Origin: Cenococcum geophilum 1.58
Lineage: Eukaryota > Ascomycota > Dothideomycetes > Gloniales > Gloniaceae
DNA length: 64,000 nucleotides
Direction: 5' to 3'
Assembly (NCBI GenBank): GCA_001692895.1
Contig: KV748187.1
Span: 3,557 to 67,556, forward strand
Part shown: one piece after another, positions 53,919-64,000 of the stretch
Numbering within the stretch: the stretch's first letter is position 1
Layout: every line of letters begins with the position of its first letter
Translations under genes and position numbers: made by a program
The notes under the pieces: model-generated
What the model was told of the DNA's origin: nothing
The model's input: only the letters and a program-made list of their open reading frames with translations
The model's database searches: none

Positions 53919-55251
53919 CAGTCCCTCGTCAAAAGTGTCCATGCAGAGGCCATAACAAAAATGACACCTCCTACTAGAATACTATGCAAAAGTCACACAA
54001 TTAATTCTAGAGCTTTAAAAAAATCTAAGGCTACTTGCAAATATATAATCTAGTAATCGCGATACTTTTTTGGTGTTCAAAATCTAGTGTGCCACCCCTT
54101 GGCCTTAATTATAGCGTCGCATCTCTCTTCCATACTATCAATTAAAGACTTAAAAAAGGCAGGAGCTATCTCGTTCCAGCAAATTACTAGGGCCTTAGAT
54201 AGCTTCTTAATTACCTCCTCTTTAGAGCCGCGCATATATGCGATCTCTAGAAATCGTTTATGGAGCGTCTCTTTGAGTTATACCCAGGCGTGCTTAATAG
54301 GATTTAAATCGGGTGAGTAGGGCGGCCAATTAATTACGTCTATAACGTTCTCTTTAAACCACTTGGCTATAAGCTTTGATTTATATATTAGATCATTGTC
54401 CTGCATAAATTGGAAATCGGGCTCGTAGATTTAAGGTATCTGGTCGTCTAAAATTTGGATATAGGATTGAGCAGAGTACCGCCCCTTAGGCGACTCCTTA
54501 TCCCTTTCTATAATTACCAAATTGGACCTCCCAAGGGCTCCAGAAAAGCTTGCCCATACTATAACTATATGCCCCTTATCTTTTTTATAAGTATCGATCT
54601 TATCTTTGTCCCATTTCTGTAGTGGTGTATAAAAGACGTAGGATCGTTATCTACTAGAACTTCTCTTAACCGAACACTCGTCGCTCCATACAATCTTGGC
54701 CCACCTTAATTACTCCCACCTCTTATGTTCAATCGCCCACCTTAATTAAGCCTTTGCCGAGTCCTTTATAAGTAAAGGCTGCTTCTTAGCTAGCCATTTT
54801 TTTATGTGGTATTTGCGTAATATTTAATACAATGTGCTCTGGCTTACGGGAAGGCCTAGCTTAAAGCCGAGCTCCCTGTATGTGATCCTGGGCTTCGTAC
54901 GAACTATCCTTAAAATCTTACGTTCGTCTCGAACCGTGCATTTCGGAGGACGTCCAATTCGAGAGGTAGATATACCTTGTGGGCGTTGAGGTGCTTTAGA
55001 CAAGGTTTCTAGTACGGTCGATTTTGGTAGGCTTAACTCGGTCGCAATTCGGGGGGCTGCAGCTCCTGCTCCAGCAAATCCTATAACTATTCCTCTTTCA
55101 TAACGAGTTAATTCCTTCCTGCGAGGAATATTCCCGCTAATTGGAGCTAACGCACGACGTGGCATGGTTGAAAGGTAGGGTTAAAAAAGTAGAGGGGGGG
55201 ACGGTAAAAAAATTTGGTGTGGGCTGCACGGACACTTTTGACGAGGTACTG
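53919..55251 (-). mobile_element. Tc1/mariner element, TSD TA
   Basis: 1,333 bp, with terminal inverted repeats of about 30 bp beginning CAGTMCCTCGTCAAAAGTG and TA on both sides (53917-53918 and 55252-55253). One transposase gene on minus fills most of it. It sits in the Copia2 frame just after the RNase H end. Less decayed than its host. Confidence 0.93.
54077..55165 (-). pseudogene. Tc1/mariner transposase, one frame with six TAA stops
   Basis: From the ATG at 55163-55165 to a TGA at 54077-54079 the frame is continuous for 362 codons without any indel, interrupted by six TAA codons (first at 54824-54826). The N-terminal helix-turn-helix region (first 60 residues, RKELTRYERG and TELSLPKSTV) and a GRPPKC AT-hook-like linker are intact in the first 113 codons. 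Catalytic positions: Asp in WSDECS, Asp in MQDND; the third residue, 34 residues later in SPDLNPIK, is Lys where the DD34E family has Glu. The Lys codon AAG follows ATT, so G-to-A at TpG explains it. It would cut at TA and paste the element by DDE chemistry if repaired by an active copy in trans. Closest to fungal Tc1-like transposases by motif. Confidence 0.9.
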
Positions 55252-57083
55252 TAGTAAGGCCGTCGGCTACTATATTAATTAAAGTAACGTATATAAGGTT
55301 AATCCTACCACTATTTATCTTATCTCTTATATAGTAAAACTAGATGTTAATATACTTCGTTTAATTATATTAAACTAGATTTTTAGCTAACGCCTTTATA
55401 GCTTAGTTATTAGTTTTAATTAGGATCCTAATAAACTATTTATTCTAGTCTAGTACGCCTAGTTTAGTAAGTAAAAGTTAAAGCCACGTAGCCTCTTTTA
55501 CTGTAGCTATTAGAGCTATATACTCTAATTAGTATATTAATAGCGAAATGGTAGCTTATAGCTTTAATTTTTATATAATTGGTCCTTCGTTTAATATAAA
55601 TATAAAGCCTAATATAGAGCGTCTTGTAGTTTTATTTTATCCCTAGTTAGTGTTACTAAAGCTAATTAGTATAAGGTTTAGGTTGTTATCGCCTTTATAA
55701 ATAATTCCTCTATTAAGCGAGCTGGCTAGGTATTAAAGGATAAGCCTTACTGCTATTATATAGGTAGAGGTAGGATTATAAGCGAAATAGCTTACCGTTA
55801 ATACCGTAAAGGCGATATCTAGCCTTATTTCTATTATAGGAAATATAACTAAACTAACTATACTCTAGTATTTTCTAATATTGTCCTTACTAGTAGGTTT
55901 TTAATTAGCTACTAGCTTAATTAAGTACTTTATAGGTACTAGTAAGGTATTAGCCTTTTATAACCTAAAGCGTTTAAGAGCTTTAATAAGGTACGCTCGC
56001 TATAAGAGTATAATCTTCTTCTTTATTTAATCTTTTATAACTATTATAACTAAGTAAAAGCTTATTAGCCTAATATCTATTATTTAAAAGGCCGCTTTAA
56101 GCTCTACTTTCGCCTAATTAACTACCGCTATATCTCTATGGATAATCTTAGTGTTATTAATATAGGTAAAAAGAAATAAACCTTTTTATTCTTTACTAGT
56201 AGCGAATATACTATAATCCGCGTATAGATAGTAAAGTTTAAGCTTTTCTAGTAGAAACTTTAAGAGCGTCTTATACTAGATTGAAAATAACTGTTTTAGT
56301 CTATAGAGGGTCTTTTTAAGGTGGTAGACTTTACCAGCTTCTTTATAGCCTTTTAGCATAATAATATAGAGTTTTTAATTAATTGGTCTATAGAGAAAAG
56401 TAATTTTAACGTTTATCTATTTAATTTTAAGGTTATAGTAGGTAGTAATTGCGAATAGAGCTCTAAAGGCTATAGGTTTTACTACTGCAGTAAAGGTCTA
56501 GTTATAGTTGGCCTTATACTACTATAGATATCCTTAATAACCTATCTAGCCTTAGAGCATAAGACCTCGCTATTATTTCCCTTTTTAACCTTAAACACCT
56601 ATTTACTAGTAAGAGGTTTATAAGGAGGCTTAAGGGAGGTAAGATTAATAAGTTCCTATATCTAGTTCTTAATTAGAGATCCTACCTCCTCTATTATTAC
56701 TTTTATCCATTCTTCGCTATTTAGGCCGTTAATTACTTAGTTATATATATAAGGTTTATCTTTGTCAATTAAGGCAGTAGATATATATGTTTTAAGATTA
56801 GGTAAGCCAGTATATTAAATATAGCCGATTAGTAGAGTTATAGGATCAACCCCATTATAATTATTTAAGTAAGGATTTTAAGGTATAGGTTGTAAGGGAA
56901 AGTAGGTAAAAGGGCTATTAGTTTATTACCTACTGTGTTATCTTAGTTACTTAGTAGCTTATTAATATTATTGGCCTATTAGTTAAAGGTTTAGTCTATA
57001 CCTATAAGGCTTATAAGGAAGGTAGTAAGGTTCCTTAGTAGGTTAATTCTTAACGTCTAGCGGCCTAATTAAGTAGTAGTAGT
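55252..57083 (-). pseudogene. pol: Copia2 RT and RNase H
   Basis: Minus, TAA/TAG read through. The start of Copia RT is near 56740-56560 (SEEWIKVIIEEV, then VFKVKKGN). Further on HLKKTLYRLKQ lies at 56300-56325. RNase H follows to 55280, ending with Ile-Ala-Asp-Gly-Leu-like codons immediately before the Tc1 insertion. There are several frameshifts. The N-terminal half is beyond Gypsy4. Confidence 0.75.
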
Positions 57084-57507
57084 TGTTACGGACACTTTAA
57101 GTACGATATTACAACTACTTAGGGAAGAGACGGAAGAAGCTAGTTAATTAATTTAGGCACGGTCCAGGATGGAGCCGATAGAGCCATATAATGAGGAATG
57201 GTAGCTAAGGTCACGTGACGTAATCTGTATAATCTATAGGGTCTATATAATCTATAATAGAGTAGATAAAGCACACGTATATTACGTATAAGAAGGATTT
57301 TATAGAAGTATAGTTGTATATTTAAGAACCCTTAGTCCCTACCTAGATAGTTCCTTCCTTATAGTAATTCTCAGAATATAATTAGAGTTAATCTATTAGG
57401 CAACTACTCCACTAGTTATTATTACGTTGTTAACTTTAATTTATATTACCTATATACCTAGTCTAATAACAAGCCTATTATAGTACTTACTATAAGGTTC
57501 TGTTACA
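57084..57507 (+). repeat. 5' LTR of Gypsy4
   Basis: TGTTACGGACACTTTAAG ... AAGGTTCTGTTACA, the inverse of 28636-29061. Shares the GTCACGTGAC...GTATAATCTATAGG variant block with the solo LTR at 48350-48776. Confidence 0.93.
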
Positions 57508-57552
57508 TAATTACTACCTAGTTATGGTATTAAATATAGAAAGTTAAATAAT

Positions 57553-60350
57553 ATGCCACTAAAAGCAGCCACCACGACGCTATTAACGGCAGCAACTACT
57601 TTAAGATTAGGAAATAACACTAGTATGGCAGATACTAACTTATAGTAACCTATAATAATTAGATAGTTATAAGAGATAGTTAACTAGTTAATAGAGAATA
57701 ATGTAATATTAGAAAATAGGATTAATAGGATAGGAGCAGCAAAGATTAAGTTACTATTAATTAAGAGATTCTTAGGAGAAAGATCGAAGCTTAAAGGATT
57801 TCTTATATAAATACACTTTAAAGTTATATAAGAAGGGGTAAAGCTACTAACACCTATAGACCGAATAGCCTACGCAGGACTATTCTTATTAGGAAGAGCA
57901 CTTAAGTAGTTTAAGTTTTACCTTATAGAGATACAGGTAAACGGAATAACGACTACTAACTAAGATGTGCGATTTATATTCTTAAATTAGGAAGAGTTCG
58001 CGGAATAACTTATATAAATATTTAGAGACCTAGAATTAATAACTACCGCAAAAAGGAAACTCTAGGACATTACGCAATAAACCTTAGCAATTAAGTATAT
58101 AATATAGTTCTAAACATTAGCTATATAAGTTAAGTAGAATAATAGGGCGCTTATGGCATAGTATAAGTAAGGACTTAAGGCTAAAGTCTAGGATATAATT
58201 ATCCTAATAAAAAATGTGGACACCCTAAGGGAGCTAATAGATTAAGTAATTAAGATTAATAATTGGATCTATTAAAGGGAACAGGCTAAGAGAGGCTAGG
58301 ATAGAGTTTTATAGTTATATAAGGCGTAAAGCACGTAATAACTAAAGCTAAGTTAGAAACTATAGTATGGCGTAGAGCTAATAGACCTAAGTAGTACTAA
58401 AGAAGCCTATAAGAGATAGAGTAAAAAACTATAAAAACCTAAAGGTTAAGGATCTAGTAATTATAGAACTAAGGAATAGAGGCTAAACTAGGGATCTTAG
58501 CAGCAGAAGATATTTAGGCGGACTTTATAATAAAGTTAATAGTTTAAAAATAGGGCTTATATAAATTGCGGGAAATAAGGTTATTTCGCGAGGGATTATA
58601 AAGATAGTTAGAGATACTATGTAATAAAGGGAACTAAACTAATAGTGGAAGATATATATATATAGAGGGATAATAGTGTACTACAAGGAACAAAAGAATA
58701 TTTAATTAGAAGTTTTGCGTTTTATTATAATAACGCATACCAAATTTATAAGGACGCTAAGCATAGCGTAAGCTATTAGCTATAGGAGCTATATTTAGCG
58801 GAATATAAAGGAACTAACAAACTAGTTCGTAGATTAAATATTAAGGACAATAAATTTAATATAGGCGAGACATTTTATAACGATAAGGTAATAAGGGCCG
58901 CTTACTAGGAGCGAGTAGACCTTAGAGATATTATATAAAAGGTAGAGGATAATTCCACTATAGAATAGGGAACATTAGTAGGGATTAAAACCCCACTAGA
59001 TATAATATCTATCGCTTTATAAGATATAAGAGAAGTAGAATAGCAAGCCACTTCGGCACTTGATAAAGGTAAAAGGCCAAAGGCTTAAGATTCTTAAGAC
59101 GAGATAAAAGACAACTAAGATTTTTAAGATAAGATAAGGCAAGCTTAAAGACCTACAATAGATGGAAACTAATAGAGTAGAGCAGCAGCTTAGTTTAAGG
59201 AAATACAAATAAGCTTAGGACAGAGCTTCCTATAGATATAAGACTCTTAAGACAAGATAAGTAAGATTTAAGACTCTTAAGATAAGATAAGAACACCTAA
59301 GCCAAATCGGACTAAGGTAGGAGTAAGGCTTAAGCCAAAAGCAAACTTGGGATTAAAGAATCCAAAGGACTAAAGATTTGGAGTATAAATAAGGACACCC
59401 ATAGATAAGAGGTAAGAGGCTTCTTTATAGATTAAAGAATCTACAGTATAAATAGCAATTAGACTAGGGGACAGGTATATAGACCTAAAGGACTTACTAG
59501 GGGAACGCAGCGTTCAGCTTAAGGATTAAAAAGTTAATAACAAGATTAAAAAGTAGGAGGACTTTAAAGATCCACTTACAAGATATAAAAAGAAAGAAAC
59601 TATAGAGGAGTTCAGAGTAAGAATTACCTTATAGCAAGACTAGAAACTAGATAAGAGATCTAGCATATTAGGACGTGCAAAAAATAGAGTACCCGTACGA
59701 AGAATTACTAATAGGCCTAGGACGGGTATACTAAGGGCTAAGTGGCTTAACGAACTAGAATAAGAGGAGGATTTAGGGATTTTAACTAGGTTTAAAGAAT
59801 AATATACTAAAGGCTATTACAATATAGTAATAAGGAGATACTTCTTTATAGATAAGCCGTATACACTTAAGGGACTGTACTAAAAGTGGTATAGACAACA
59901 ATATAATAATAAATAGGAAGATTTCTATATATAGTTAGACAAAAAGTTATCTAAAACCACCTAATTATAGAGAAGGCTATAAGTTATATTAAAGGAGCCT
60001 TAATTATAACGTTAAAGGATCTAGAGGAGCAATTAGAGGACTAGAAAAGTAAGAGGTAAATTATAGTACCTATAAATAAAGTTATAACGCTTAAATTAAT
60101 ATAAAAAAGGTTTAAACTTAAGAATAAAGACGAGCCAAGAGTTAACCTAAGGCACTAAGTATATTATACGTTGGTATGGATTATATATATAGATAATGCG
60201 TGCAATATATATAGAGTACTAAAATATAAGAACTAGAAGTACCTAGTAAAAATATATTAATTATTAAACAAGGCAAAATATAGGAACACTAAGTATATAT
60301 ATAGTTAGCACCTAGTAGAAGTATAAGCCTAAGGGGACTTAATACTTTAG
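57553..60350 (+). pseudogene. gag: Gypsy4 gag and acidic linker
   Basis: The first ATG after the LTR (57553) opens MPLKAATTTLLTAATTLRLG. Capsid-like Gag helices follow with TAA/TAG inside. The zinc knuckle at about 58551-58600 reads AYINCGKQGYFARDYK, so three of the four C-C-H-C ligands are now Tyr. From 59070 to 59310 an acidic repeat (CTTAAGAYGAGATAA / CTTAAGATAAGATAA words) encodes DSQDE-like units. Stops are TAA and TAG. Confidence 0.8.
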
Positions 60351-60399
60351 CTAGGAAGATTTCTTACGGAAAAATGCTTAAATAAATAATAGTAGTGGG

Positions 60400-63300
60400 A
60401 ATACCTAGAGAACACGTGTCTATAATGTATTAAAGATAAAAAATAAACTAAGTATTAGCTAAAGGTAGACTAAGTATAAATAGGATTAAGTAGCTAATAG
60501 TTGGGAAAAGTAGAGGCCCACGGGACCAGAGGGAGCTAGTAGTAGAGCCTTAGACCCTTAAAGGAATTTAAGGACAACACCTAAATTTATAAGTTAAGTG
60601 GCAAGATTAATAGTTTAAGGTATTAATAGATAGCGGAGCAATAAGGAACTATATCTTACTAGCAGCAGTTAAAAAAATAGGATTACCATATAGGAAAAAG
60701 GAGTACCTTTACCTATTAGTAACAATTTTAGGAGATCCAATAGCCTATAGAAAAGGTATTATTAATCTTAAAATAGGACTAATTTAACTAACTATTAAAG
60801 GGAGATAAATTGAGATGTTTTTTAATATATTACTATTAGGGAATAATAAGGCAGTACTAGGAATGCCTTAGTTATAGAAATACAATCTAAAGATTGATTA
60901 GATTATAGGTTAGGTCGATATTAGAAATACTTAACGCCGTAAAATGCAATAATAAGCTAAGTTGGTATAGTACTAAGTAAGAGCAACCTATAAAGAAATA
61001 AAAAAAGGCTTAAGTTATATACTAAAGAAATACCACAAGTATAGTAAGAAACTATAGTCGCTAGAAAGTAAAAAGCTGTTAGAGTATATAGCATAGAACT
61101 ATAAAATAGAATTAAAACTAGGAATAAGTCTAAGGTTCTTTTCAATCTATAAGCTTACTAAAGAAAAAGGTAGAGTATTAAAAGAGTTTATCTAGGAAAA
61201 CTTATAAAAGAGATATATTAAACTATCGCAGTTATTAGTAGGTTATCTAGTACTGTTTATACTAAAGAAGAATAAAAAACTAAGGCTATACATTAACTAT
61301 AAACAATTAAATAGTATTACTTAAAAGGATAGGTATCCTTTACCCTTAATTAGCGAAATTTAAGATAGAATAGGCAACGCGTAAATCTTTACAATGATAG
61401 ATCTAAGGTAGGCGTACTATTAGATTAAGATTAAAAAAGGCAATAAATAGAAGGCAGCCTTTAGATTAAAAAAAGGACTATATAAGCTAGTAGTTATGCA
61501 ATTTGGGCTTATAAATATACTAGCAATATTTTAGAAATATATTAATAATATATTAGGAGAATACTTAGACGAGTTTATTATAGTATACCTTAATAATATT
61601 ATTATCTACTTAATAACTAAGGAAGAACACGGGGAATACATTAAATAGGTCTTAAAGAGACTATAGAAAAAACAGATGCTAGTAGCAATTAAAAATATAA
61701 GTTCTTTACCAGGAAGACTAATTTTGTTAAATTTATTATTAAACTAGGCTAACTTAATATAGATCTAAAGAAGATTAAGGCTATAGTAAATTAGTAAAAA
61801 CTAGAGAATATTACGTAATTAAGATTGTTTTTAGGGTTTTGCAATTACTGCAGAAGGTTTATAGCATAGTAGTTAAAGAATATTAAACCATTTACGCGAT
61901 TAATAAAGAAAGAAGAACTATAGGTATAGGGAAAGGAGCAGTAAGGGTTATTTAAAAAAAGTTAAAGAATTATTTACCTAGGAACTAGTTCTTAAGATCT
62001 ATTAACTAGGACTAAAGACGGTTATAAAGACGGATGCATTAGACTATATATTAGGGGTATACTTTATATAAAAATATTAAGATAGATAGCACCTAGTGGC
62101 ATATTATAGTCGGAAGATAATACTACTAGAGTTAAACTATAATATCTATAATAAGGAGTTATTAGATATAGTTATAGCACTAAAGAAATAAAAAGCATTC
62201 TTATAAGGCATAGAGAAACTATNTATAGTTAAAACGGATTATAAGAACTTAATAGGATTCCTAATAATAAAGGAACTTAACCAAAAATAGGTTAAATAGG
62301 CAGAGATACTTACAGAATACTATTTTAAGATTTAGTATACTAAGGGTATAGACAATATATAAGCGGATGCTCTAAGTTAAAAAGCTAAACTATAAAATAA
62401 CAAGAAGCTATTAGGGGCTTTACTGCAAAAAAACATAAACGGATTAATTAGGTATAATTATCCAAAAATTATAGCAATTTAAAAAGAACTAAATAGAGTT
62501 TATAAGTTACTAAAAAGCTTTTAGGTATAAAGAATTCTATAAGTATAATTAGAAGATCTATAAACGGATATATACAAAAATTAAGAAGTAAAGTATATCC
62601 TAAAAGGTATAGCAGAATAATTTATAAAAGACTTCTATAAAGGGTTAACTTAAGAATATAATAAAGCCACGGGCTTAGTATTAAGACTCTAGAAGGAGTA
62701 TATTATTAATAGAATCTACGGCTTAGTACAAAAAGTTATAAAAGAATATTTAGATTACTAAAGAAATAAACTAATAAGGCATAGGCCATATAGAGGGCTA
62801 TAACCTATTAAAATACTAGAAAGACCATAGAAGGTTATATTATAGGACTTTATTATTAAGTTACTAAAGTTAAAAGATCCTATTACTGGACAAGATTATA
62901 ATGCGATCTTAGTAATAGTAGATAAGCTTATAAAGTGGGGATACTTTATAGCATATATAGAAGAAATATCAGTAAAAGATATCGCTAGAATCTATATTAA
63001 AGAAGTATTTATAAGATATAAAGCACTAAGCAAGATTATATTAAATAGAGATTTAAGATTTATAGTAGCATTTTAGGAGGTATTCTTAGCGGAATAGGGA
63101 GTTAAAGTAGTAACTTCTATTGTATATTATCTACAGACAAACGGTTAAACGGAAAAATTAAACTAGACACTAGAATAGTATTTAAGGCACTATATTAATT
63201 ACATACAGAATAATTAGGTATCGTTGTTACTAATTATATAGTTTATATATAATATAATACCATAAGAAGGAATAGGTATATTACTATTTAAGGCAAATTA

Positions 63301-63890
63301 TAGATATAAGCTAAGAATATTGTTATTACTATAGCAAGTAAAGAAAACGAGTAGTATAGCTAAAGAAAGAATAAAGACACTAATAAATCTTTATATAGAC
63401 CTTATGGAATTAATAAAGAAAGTATAAGAAAAAATAAAAAAGTATTATAATGCTAGGAGATCTAAGGGACTAGATCTTAAGGAGGGAGATAAAGTATAGC
63501 TACTATATAAAAATTTTAANAGTTAACAACTAAGNAANAAGTTAAACTANGTNAGACTNGGACCTTTNNAAATTANGNANAGAATTTTANNNGTTANNTT
63601 TAANTTAAACCTACTAGCCAAAATAAAGATCTACCCTATATAGTATATTATAATACTAAAACCAGTATATAGGAATATTAAGCTACCGGTTTATAAAGCA
63701 GACATATATAGAGGATAAGAAGAGGATAAATAGTAAGTTTTAAAAATTGTTAGTTATAAAGATATTAACAACAAAATATAGTATAAGGTAAAATAGATAG
63801 GCTATAATAAGACTACCTAGGAGCTACTAGAGAACTAAAAAAACACTATAGGAAAGGTACAGGAGTATTAGAAGAAATTAGGTTAGGTAG
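60400..63890 (+). pseudogene. pol: Gypsy4 pol: protease, RT, RNase H, integrase
   Basis: Protease active site LIDSGAIRN, with Asp at 60629-60631 intact. RT from about 61190 to 61720 with the catalytic box reading YLNN (Asn codons 61592-61597), the same double Asp-to-Asn change as in Gypsy1. RNase H follows, with TDALDY near 62030. Integrase from about 62590 to 63450: first Asp in VIVDKLIKWG (about 62920), the second Asp is lost (KIILNRD, about 63040), and TEKLNQTL (about 63150) carries the Glu helix. Gypsy1 keeps SDRD at the homologous place, so the two copies decayed independently. Confidence 0.88.
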
Positions 63891-64000
63891 CATTAATAAA
63901 AAAGGATTACTAAAAAATAAGTCACCTAAGGGGGACCTAAGAAGAGTAGTTGCTGAGCTACTTAGATCTATTTCCTTCTTAGCTAAAAGAAAATCCGTTC
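63891..64000 (-). pseudogene. Edge of the antisense ORF in Gypsy4
   Basis: The reverse complement of the last 110 bases matches 29640-29760 of Gypsy1 (GGTGACTTATTCTTTAG, CTTCTTGGGTCCCCC and the AGAAGGAAATAGATCTAA region), i.e. the C-terminal part of the antisense frame. The rest would lie past the window. Confidence 0.5.

Larger units (their letters stand above)
43289..57083 (-). mobile_element. Copia2, minus-strand, split by several insertions, 5' part outside the window
   Basis: Copia RT-RNase H on minus (55252-57000) is followed by a polypurine tract AAGGGAGGG and an LTR starting TGTTAGAAAACAAGCCCG at 53400. The LTR is interrupted at 53272 by a DNA element and resumes at 43365 down to about 43289. 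A Tc1/mariner element lies at 53919-55251 and Gypsy4 cuts the 5' side at 57084. The remainder of pol and the 5' LTR must lie beyond Gypsy4. Confidence 0.8.
57084..64000 (+). mobile_element. Ty3/Gypsy element of the Gypsy1 family (Gypsy4), 3' end outside the window
   Basis: A 424-bp LTR at 57084-57507 followed by gag, protease, RT, RNase H and integrase on plus, collinear with the reverse of Gypsy1. It lacks the solo LTR present in Gypsy1 at the homologous site (61230-61260), providing the empty-site proof. Two N-rich gaps lie at 62222 and 63520-63604. The window ends within the 3' region. Confidence 0.93.

Noticed and set aside
54087-54320. 77-codon plus ORF
   Set aside because: Antisense shadow of the Tc1 transposase C-terminus.
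6170-64000. Alternative genetic code (TAA/TAG read as Gln)
   Set aside because: Stops coincide with CpA and TpG depletion, catalytic-site mutations and only repeated DNA; RIP explains all of these.
1-64000. rRNA genes
   Set aside because: No conserved rRNA core words seen on either strand.

Overview
The window looks like a filamentous ascomycete (Pezizomycotina) heterochromatic block. I can find no host gene that is convincingly intact. Almost everything from about 6 kb onward is transposable-element DNA with the marks of repeat-induced point mutation (RIP). CpA and TpG are visibly depleted and TpA enriched. Reading frames that clearly belong to Gag, Pol or transposase are cut by TAA and TAG at positions where family members carry Gln or Trp, while in-frame TGA is rare. 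Many acidic catalytic residues read Asn or Lys. The species cannot be named from this sequence.

Layout. 0-6 kb is not RIP-like. Two G+T-only low-complexity blocks (1-260 and 3865-4665) alternate with arrays of a 12-bp satellite built on GAGCTTCGTGCA, in both orientations, plus about 2 kb in which I recognise nothing. From 6 to 23 kb there are several LINE-like remnants (6170-7560 minus; 9193-9642 and 16016-16745 plus; 16745-18195 plus; 21045-22500 minus). One contains a full-length chromodomain Gypsy element (9643-16015). Several LINE copies end beside satellite arrays, including a multi-part cluster at 18.5-21 kb. 23-25 kb is poorly explained and holds a clean 182-bp solo LTR with a target-site duplication (TSD).

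25-64 kb is a nested transposon stack that can be ordered by TSDs. A minus-strand Gypsy gag-pro remnant (25971-42700) is split by a TA-flanked MITE (26605-27029) and by a complete Copia element (27276-41682, TSD GGGTA). That Copia carries a complete minus-strand Gypsy (28636-36781, TSD AAAAG) and a 132-bp MITE (38522-38653), and the Gypsy carries a 192-bp solo LTR (32436-32627, TSD ACTAC). A second minus-strand Copia (43289-57083) has its LTR split by a 1.8-kb inverted-repeat DNA element (43366-53272). That element is in turn split by a third Copia (44796-52921, TSD ATAAG), which contains a solo Gypsy LTR (48350-48776, TSD GAAGC) and a 1.4-kb insertion with inverted-repeat ends filled with satellites (about 46919-48315). 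The second Copia also holds a Tc1/mariner element (53919-55251). It is interrupted at 57084 by a second copy of the AAAAG-type Gypsy, which runs off the window end.

Functionally this is a graveyard. Gag, protease, reverse transcriptase, RNase H, integrase and transposase domains are recognisable, but none has an uninterrupted frame. Points worth a second look are an antisense Cys-rich/coiled-coil reading frame in the AAAAG-type Gypsy, satellite cassettes shared by distant loci in inverted orientation, hairpin motifs shared by unrelated elements, and several GC-normal solo LTRs and MITEs that apparently landed after RIP had acted on their hosts.
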